Source: JANNSW01 sp031431235 (GTDB taxonomy: Bacteria; Pseudomonadota; Alphaproteobacteria; Rhizobiales; Hyphomicrobiaceae). From it: a stretch of DNA of 8,708 bases. The stretch lies in contig JANPDA010000342.1 of assembly GCA_031431235.1 (NCBI GenBank), positions 1-8,708 on the forward strand, in the 5' to 3' direction. The notes under the pieces were generated by a model. The model was given only the letters and a program-made list of their open reading frames with translations. It did not search any database and was not told the DNA's origin. The position numbers were made by a program, and so were the translations under genes. Shown here piece after piece: positions 5,543-8,708 of the stretch. The first letter of the stretch is position 1. Every line of letters begins with the position of its first letter.

Positions 5543-6637
5543 TCAATAGAAGTCGTAGACCAGCTCGAGCCGCGCCGGTCCAGTGCCGATGCCACGGATC
5601 AGGGCCGCGAGCTGCGGCACGGCGACATCGAGCCCGACCCGTCGCCAGCCGGGCTCCGCCTGGACCGGTACTTCGAGAACCGGTGTGCCCACATCTGGTG
5701 GCAAAGCGGCACCCGGCGGCAACAGCAGCGACACCAGCACCCGGTTGTTGCCTGCAATCTCAGAGAGCTCGCGGTTGCGCTTGACGAGACCGGCTATCAC
5801 CCCGGTCAGCACGCCATAGCGGTCGGTCTCGATGACGGCGGCGCCACCCGGCAATGTCCGCACCAATGTGATGCGCGGATCGGCGGCGAGGTCGGTGGAA
5901 TCGAGGCCCCGCACGACACTGCGAATGCGTGTCGGAAACGGCATGGCAGCAGCGGCGGCGCTGCGCATGGCGGCCGCATAGAGCGCCTTGCCGCCCCATT
6001 CGAGCGAGAGCGCCACGCGCCGCTCGAGCTTGCGCACCATGCTGCCCCCGCTCATCGGCACCCTCGACCAGAATGCCTGGAGCCGCTCGCCGAACGGGAA
6101 GTCGTACCAGGGATCTTTCTGCAGGAAGCGGGCGTAGTCGTCGGCGAGGGTAAGCGCGTACTCGTCCTCGGGTGTGCGGCTCGTGCCGCGGATCCAGGCC
6201 GTGATTGCGCCGACTGTCCGCTCCCAGGCGCCTTTGATACCCATCTCGGCCGAGAAGCTGAGGCCGATCACGTACAGCACCGTGCGCGAGCCGAAGCTGG
6301 TCGCAAAGCGCGACGAGGTCAGATGTGTGATGCCGCACAGACCCGACCAATAGCCCTTGATCGCGCCAGCATAGTCGAAGGCGGATTCGCTTTCGCGGCG
6401 CGTGACGCCGGCGAGGTCCTGATAGGCATGAACGATCGCCCATTCGGGATAGGCGAGGTAGGTGCCTTGCGGATCGCGCCGGTCGGGGGGATCGAGCTGG
6501 GAGGTGAATGGTGCTGACACGGGACCCGGCGAGCCGACGCAGACGCTTTCGTTCCAGACCACTGGAATCGCAGCCAGCAGCAACAGGCCGCCGAGCGCCC
6601 AGGGGAGCCGCCTGACAAGGCGCCGCAGAAGCTTCAC
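5543..6637 (-). CDS. Membrane-anchored conserved protein, unknown function
   Basis: This encodes 364 residues. A basic start (MKLLRRLVRR) and a hydrophobic segment at 12-28 form a signal anchor, so the bulk is probably periplasmic. Conserved-looking blocks follow: GTYLAYPEWAIVHAYQDLAGV (58-78), YWSGLCGIT (96-104), LYVIGLSFSAEMGIKGAWE (121-139), DPWYDFPFGERLQAFW (175-190) and SLEWGGKALYAAAM (211-224). The last third alternates strands and turns and ends in ARLELVYDFY. I recognise the YPEW-IV-Y type as a widespread uncharacterised family but cannot assign a Pfam name or activity. No metal or nucleotide motif is obvious; Cys33 and Cys101 could form a disulphide. The start is GTG 6637, preceded by GGAGG at 7 bases, and overlaps the preceding stop by four bases (GTGA), indicating translational coupling. 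Confidence 0.8.
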   Translation of the reverse strand: MKLLRRLVRRLPWALGGLLLLAAIPVVWNESVCVGSPGPVSAPFTSQLDPPDRRDPQGTYLAYPEWAIVHAYQDLAGVTRRESESAFDYAGAIKGYWSGLCGITHLTSSRFATSFGSRTVLYVIGLSFSAEMGIKGAWERTVGAITAWIRGTSRTPEDEYALTLADDYARFLQKDPWYDFPFGERLQAFWSRVPMSGGSMVRKLERRVALSLEWGGKALYAAAMRSAAAAAMPFPTRIRSVVRGLDSTDLAADPRITLVRTLPGGAAVIETDRYGVLTGVIAGLVKRNRELSEIAGNNRVLVSLLLPPGAALPPDVGTPVLEVPVQAEPGWRRVGLDVAVPQLAALIRGIGTGPARLELVYDFY

Positions 6638-7050
6638 CGCGCTGCCTCCACACGATTGGCCAGCACGAAGCCCGAGAAGGCACCAATGCCGCCGAGCAGG
6701 ATATGCGGCAGGTTGGCGAAGATCTTGAAGGAGAATGGCAGGTCCTGGACGCCGTACTTGATGATGCCGAGGTCGAGATAGCCGGAGCCGGTCGCCAGGC
6801 CGAGGAGGCCGTCGAGACCGTAGATCATGCCGAACCAGCGCAGAAAGAACGTCGAGGCGCCACGAGACATCCAGGCCGAGAACCCAGCCCAGGCGGCCGA
6901 GACCGCATGCAAGAGATCGTCCTGTGAATCGAGGGCGAAGATGCCGAAGTTGCGACCCTCGGCGTCGGTGAGGCCAGGGATGTAGCTGAGCAGCGCCGCC
7001 ACGCCGAGCGCGACTGCAAAACCCGCCGCAATGCCGCGTATCAGACCCAT
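6634..7050 (-). CDS. Small four-helix membrane protein, DUF4383-like
   Basis: This encodes 138 residues with hydrophobic segments at about 5-25, 45-62, 69-88 and 112-131. The pattern DDLLHAVSAAWAGFSAW (44-60), FFLRWFGMIYGLDGLLGL (68-85) and NLPHILLGGIGAFSGFVL (113-130), each LH or PH leading into a glycine-rich helix, resembles DUF4383 proteins; this match is from memory and tentative. His48 and His116 sit at the starts of helices and could bind haem or metal, but nothing proves it. ATG 7050 was chosen because GAGGGA lies 8 bases upstream and the first helix starts at once; the longer frame to 7287 adds Arg-rich, non-homologous residues overlapping the oxidase gene. It lies 109 bp after the oxidase stop and is coupled to the following gene. 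Confidence 0.72.
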   Translation of the reverse strand: MGLIRGIAAGFAVALGVAALLSYIPGLTDAEGRNFGIFALDSQDDLLHAVSAAWAGFSAWMSRGASTFFLRWFGMIYGLDGLLGLATGSGYLDLGIIKYGVQDLPFSFKIFANLPHILLGGIGAFSGFVLANRVEAAR

Positions 7051-7118
7051 CGTCGATTTCCCTCGTGGCCGTCCGCCCGAGCCTAGCATGGCCGCAACGC
7101 GAGCCGTCAATCGGAGCG

Positions 7119-7131
7119 GGGGCAATGCCCC
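7119..7131. repeat. Short hairpin between the oxidase and DUF4383-like genes
   Basis: GGGGC (7119-7123) and GCCCC (7127-7131) pair across a three-base loop (AAT). No T-run follows, so it is unlikely to stop transcription completely; it could cause partial attenuation or protect mRNA ends within the operon. The rest of 7051-7159 holds nothing recognised apart from the ribosome site of the downstream gene. Confidence 0.3.
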
Positions 7132-7159
7132 GGATTTCACCCGGCTATGCCTCTCGAGA

Positions 7160-8596
7160 TCACACCTCGGCCAGATACGCCTCCCACAGCGCATTGCGGA
7201 AGACGAGCTGCGGATCGTAGTGCCGCTTGCGGGCGACGAACTGCGCTGTCCCCTGGTAGATCGCACGCACCTGGTCCGGCCGCGCATGCAGCCGATACGG
7301 CAGATAGAAGCTGCCGCCCAGGGCCCCCACGCCGTCGATCAGCGATTCGGTCAGTTGCAGCATCCCCGCCTCGGCTTCGGGCGTCACGGCTTGCGTGAAC
7401 GACATGACGCCGGCGACGCGCTCAGTCGGCGCGAACGCGAGCACGCTCAGGCTATCGGCCGCGACGTAGCGCAGCGTGATGTTGAGCAGCTCCTGACCGG
7501 ACTTGGGGATCAGCCTCTGGCAGAGGCCGACGAAATCGGGGAAGCGCGCGGGCGGCACGAAGTACTCGTGCAGGATGTCGGTGCGCTCGAGGTCGCGGCT
7601 CGCCAGGTTCGCGACCGGCTCGTTCATCAGCGCATTGCGGGTGGCGATGCCGGAGCCAAAGGAGGTCTCCGCCAGCCAGCGGGCGCGTTTGGCGACCTCC
7701 GAGCCGACCTGGGCGCGGTAGACCCGGCGCGACACTCTGGAGGCAAAGCCGCCCGAGCCCGCCTTGGGCAATGGACCATCCGCAGGCTCGGGCACATAGC
7801 TGACGAGCAGCGCCTCCTCGAAGAACCCGCTTCTGGCAACCGACATGCGGCCGTAGGCCATGCGAGTATCGGCGGACCTGACGGCCTTCAGGAACGCTTC
7901 GGCGAGCTTGCCGCTCTCCATCACCGCGGTGCTGGGCTTCAACAGCTCGTTGCGGACGATGTCGATCTCGAGCGACAGGATCGCCCCGACGAGGCCGTAG
8001 CCGCCCATGGCGAGGCGGAACAGCTCGCTGTTCTCGCCGGGCGTGCAGGCGAGGATGCTGCCATCGGCGAGCATCAGCTCGATCTCGCGCACGGTCGAGC
8101 CGAACGGCCCGAACGGCACCGGCCAGCCATGGGCGTTGACGCTGAAGGTGCTGGCCAGGCCGAAATCGTTGTTCGACTGCATGACGGCGGGCGAGAATCC
8201 GGCCTCGTCGAGGACCGCGATCACCTCGCGCCAACGTGTGCCGGCGAGCACGCGCGCAGTCATGGCTGCGGTATCGACCTCGCAGCCGGGGCTCGCGAGC
8301 GTGATAGCTGTCCCATTCCGCGGCAGGCTCTGGGCGCCCATGGAATGGCGCGCGGCGCTCAGCGCCACTGGCCGATGCTCGGTTGCGGCCTGTTTCAGCT
8401 CGGCGCGCAGGCGCTCGACGAACGAGGCCTGCTGATCGGCGCTGACGACCCAATGCCTGTTGACCGGCGTGAGGCTGAGCCGGCTCGCGTCATTCAGCAC
8501 GACGCGCTGGCCGGCGTCGGCGACGCGCGGCAAAGTCGGAACGAGAGCCGCGGCGACTGCAGCCTGCAGGATCCGGCGACGGGTCAGTGTTGACAA
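7160..8596 (-). CDS. Tat-exported FAD-dependent oxidase (PCMH-type FAD domain)
   Basis: This encodes 478 residues. The N-terminus STLTRRRILQAAVAAALVPTLPRVADA is a twin-arginine signal (RRR followed by a hydrophobic core and an Ala-x-Ala-like end near 26-28), so the folded flavoprotein is exported. The FAD domain of the GlcD/lactone-oxidase superfamily shows RPVALSAARHSMGAQ (75-89), with His84 where some relatives bind FAD covalently, SNNDFGLASTFSVNAHGW (141-158), GPFGSTVREIELMLADGSI (163-181) and ELFRLAMGGYGLVGAILSLEI (191-211). The C-terminal part has the substrate-cap layout and ends with HYDPQLVFRNALW (459-471), as in sugar-lactone and related oxidases. The substrate is unknown. The start is TTG 8596, four bases after GGGAG in a G-rich run; no ATG or GTG lies upstream in frame within the window, although that frame stays open to the edge. 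It is the first gene of the four-gene run. Confidence 0.88.
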   Translation of the reverse strand: MSTLTRRRILQAAVAAALVPTLPRVADAGQRVVLNDASRLSLTPVNRHWVVSADQQASFVERLRAELKQAATEHRPVALSAARHSMGAQSLPRNGTAITLASPGCEVDTAAMTARVLAGTRWREVIAVLDEAGFSPAVMQSNNDFGLASTFSVNAHGWPVPFGPFGSTVREIELMLADGSILACTPGENSELFRLAMGGYGLVGAILSLEIDIVRNELLKPSTAVMESGKLAEAFLKAVRSADTRMAYGRMSVARSGFFEEALLVSYVPEPADGPLPKAGSGGFASRVSRRVYRAQVGSEVAKRARWLAETSFGSGIATRNALMNEPVANLASRDLERTDILHEYFVPPARFPDFVGLCQRLIPKSGQELLNITLRYVAADSLSVLAFAPTERVAGVMSFTQAVTPEAEAGMLQLTESLIDGVGALGGSFYLPYRLHARPDQVRAIYQGTAQFVARKRHYDPQLVFRNALWEAYLAEV

Positions 8597-8672
8597 TTCG
8601 CTCCCCCCCGTGGACCCTTCAACCTCACCAAAAGGCGCAAACTTCAGCGCCGCGCCAAATGCCTCGACCGAG

Positions 8673-8708
8673 TCAATCCAATCCCTTGAGCAGTGTCGAG
8701 AAGAAGTC
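8673..8708 (-). CDS. Possible C-terminal end of an upstream gene
   Basis: On the minus strand the first frame from the window edge reads DFFSTLLKGLD and stops at TGA (8675-8673), 76 bp before the oxidase start. The peptide has the look of an ordinary C-terminus and the spacing fits an operon neighbour, but eleven residues are too few to be sure. Confidence 0.22.
   Translation of the reverse strand, partial: DFFSTLLKGLD

Noticed and set aside
4820..6517. 565-codon plus-strand ORF opposite the Nudix and YPEW-protein genes
   Set aside because: It spans two genes with recognisable features on the other strand and has shadow composition (Ala, Arg, His, Gly rich).
7031..8593. 520-codon plus-strand ORF opposite the FAD oxidase
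   Set aside because: It mirrors the oxidase codons, shows no domain and ends within the oxidase leader.
1..8708. CRISPR array, tRNA, rRNA, defence or toxin-antitoxin system
   Set aside because: No regular direct repeats, no cloverleaf or rRNA sequence, and no recognised effector or antitoxin pair were seen on either strand.

Overview
This window is a GC-rich bacterial chromosome segment carrying conserved housekeeping and accessory genes. The Kup, SufA-type and Nudix proteins, the dispersed intergenic repeat and the codon use all suggest an alphaproteobacterium, probably Rhizobiales-like or Reyranella-like. That placement rests on family resemblance, not on a marker gene. Most genes lie on the minus strand.

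Left part (1-1851). The window opens with the last codons of a plus-strand membrane protein (to 88). An intergenic stretch follows, holding a dispersed-type repeat bounded by a 14-bp inverted repeat (109-275). A minus-strand run then reads leftward from about 1851: a SufA/IscA-type Fe-S assembly protein (1450-1851), a four-helix membrane protein (1077-1415), a TfoX N-terminal-domain protein (661-1071) and, after a 97-bp gap, an unannotated-looking 51-residue single-span membrane ORF (408-563). A GC-rich terminator-like hairpin at 346-373 follows. A good sigma-70-like promoter faces the SufA-type gene.

Middle (1988-4868). A divergent plus-strand GNAT acetyltransferase (1988-2476) is followed directly by the decayed 3' end of an IS3-family transposase. 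Next comes a full-length minus-strand kup potassium/proton symporter (2652-4568). The roughly 300 bp upstream of kup contain three separate dyads, including a near-perfect operator-like palindrome (4693-4712), and the kup start codon is ambiguous.

Right part (4868-8596). Four minus-strand genes are closely packed and probably cotranscribed: a Tat-exported FAD-dependent oxidase with a TTG start, a small four-helix DUF4383-like membrane protein, a membrane-anchored conserved protein of unknown function whose GTG start overlaps the previous stop by 4 bp, and a CoA-pyrophosphatase-type Nudix hydrolase. The first three look like an envelope redox module of unknown substrate. This is the most interesting under-described unit here, but I see no clearly novel defence or mobile system.
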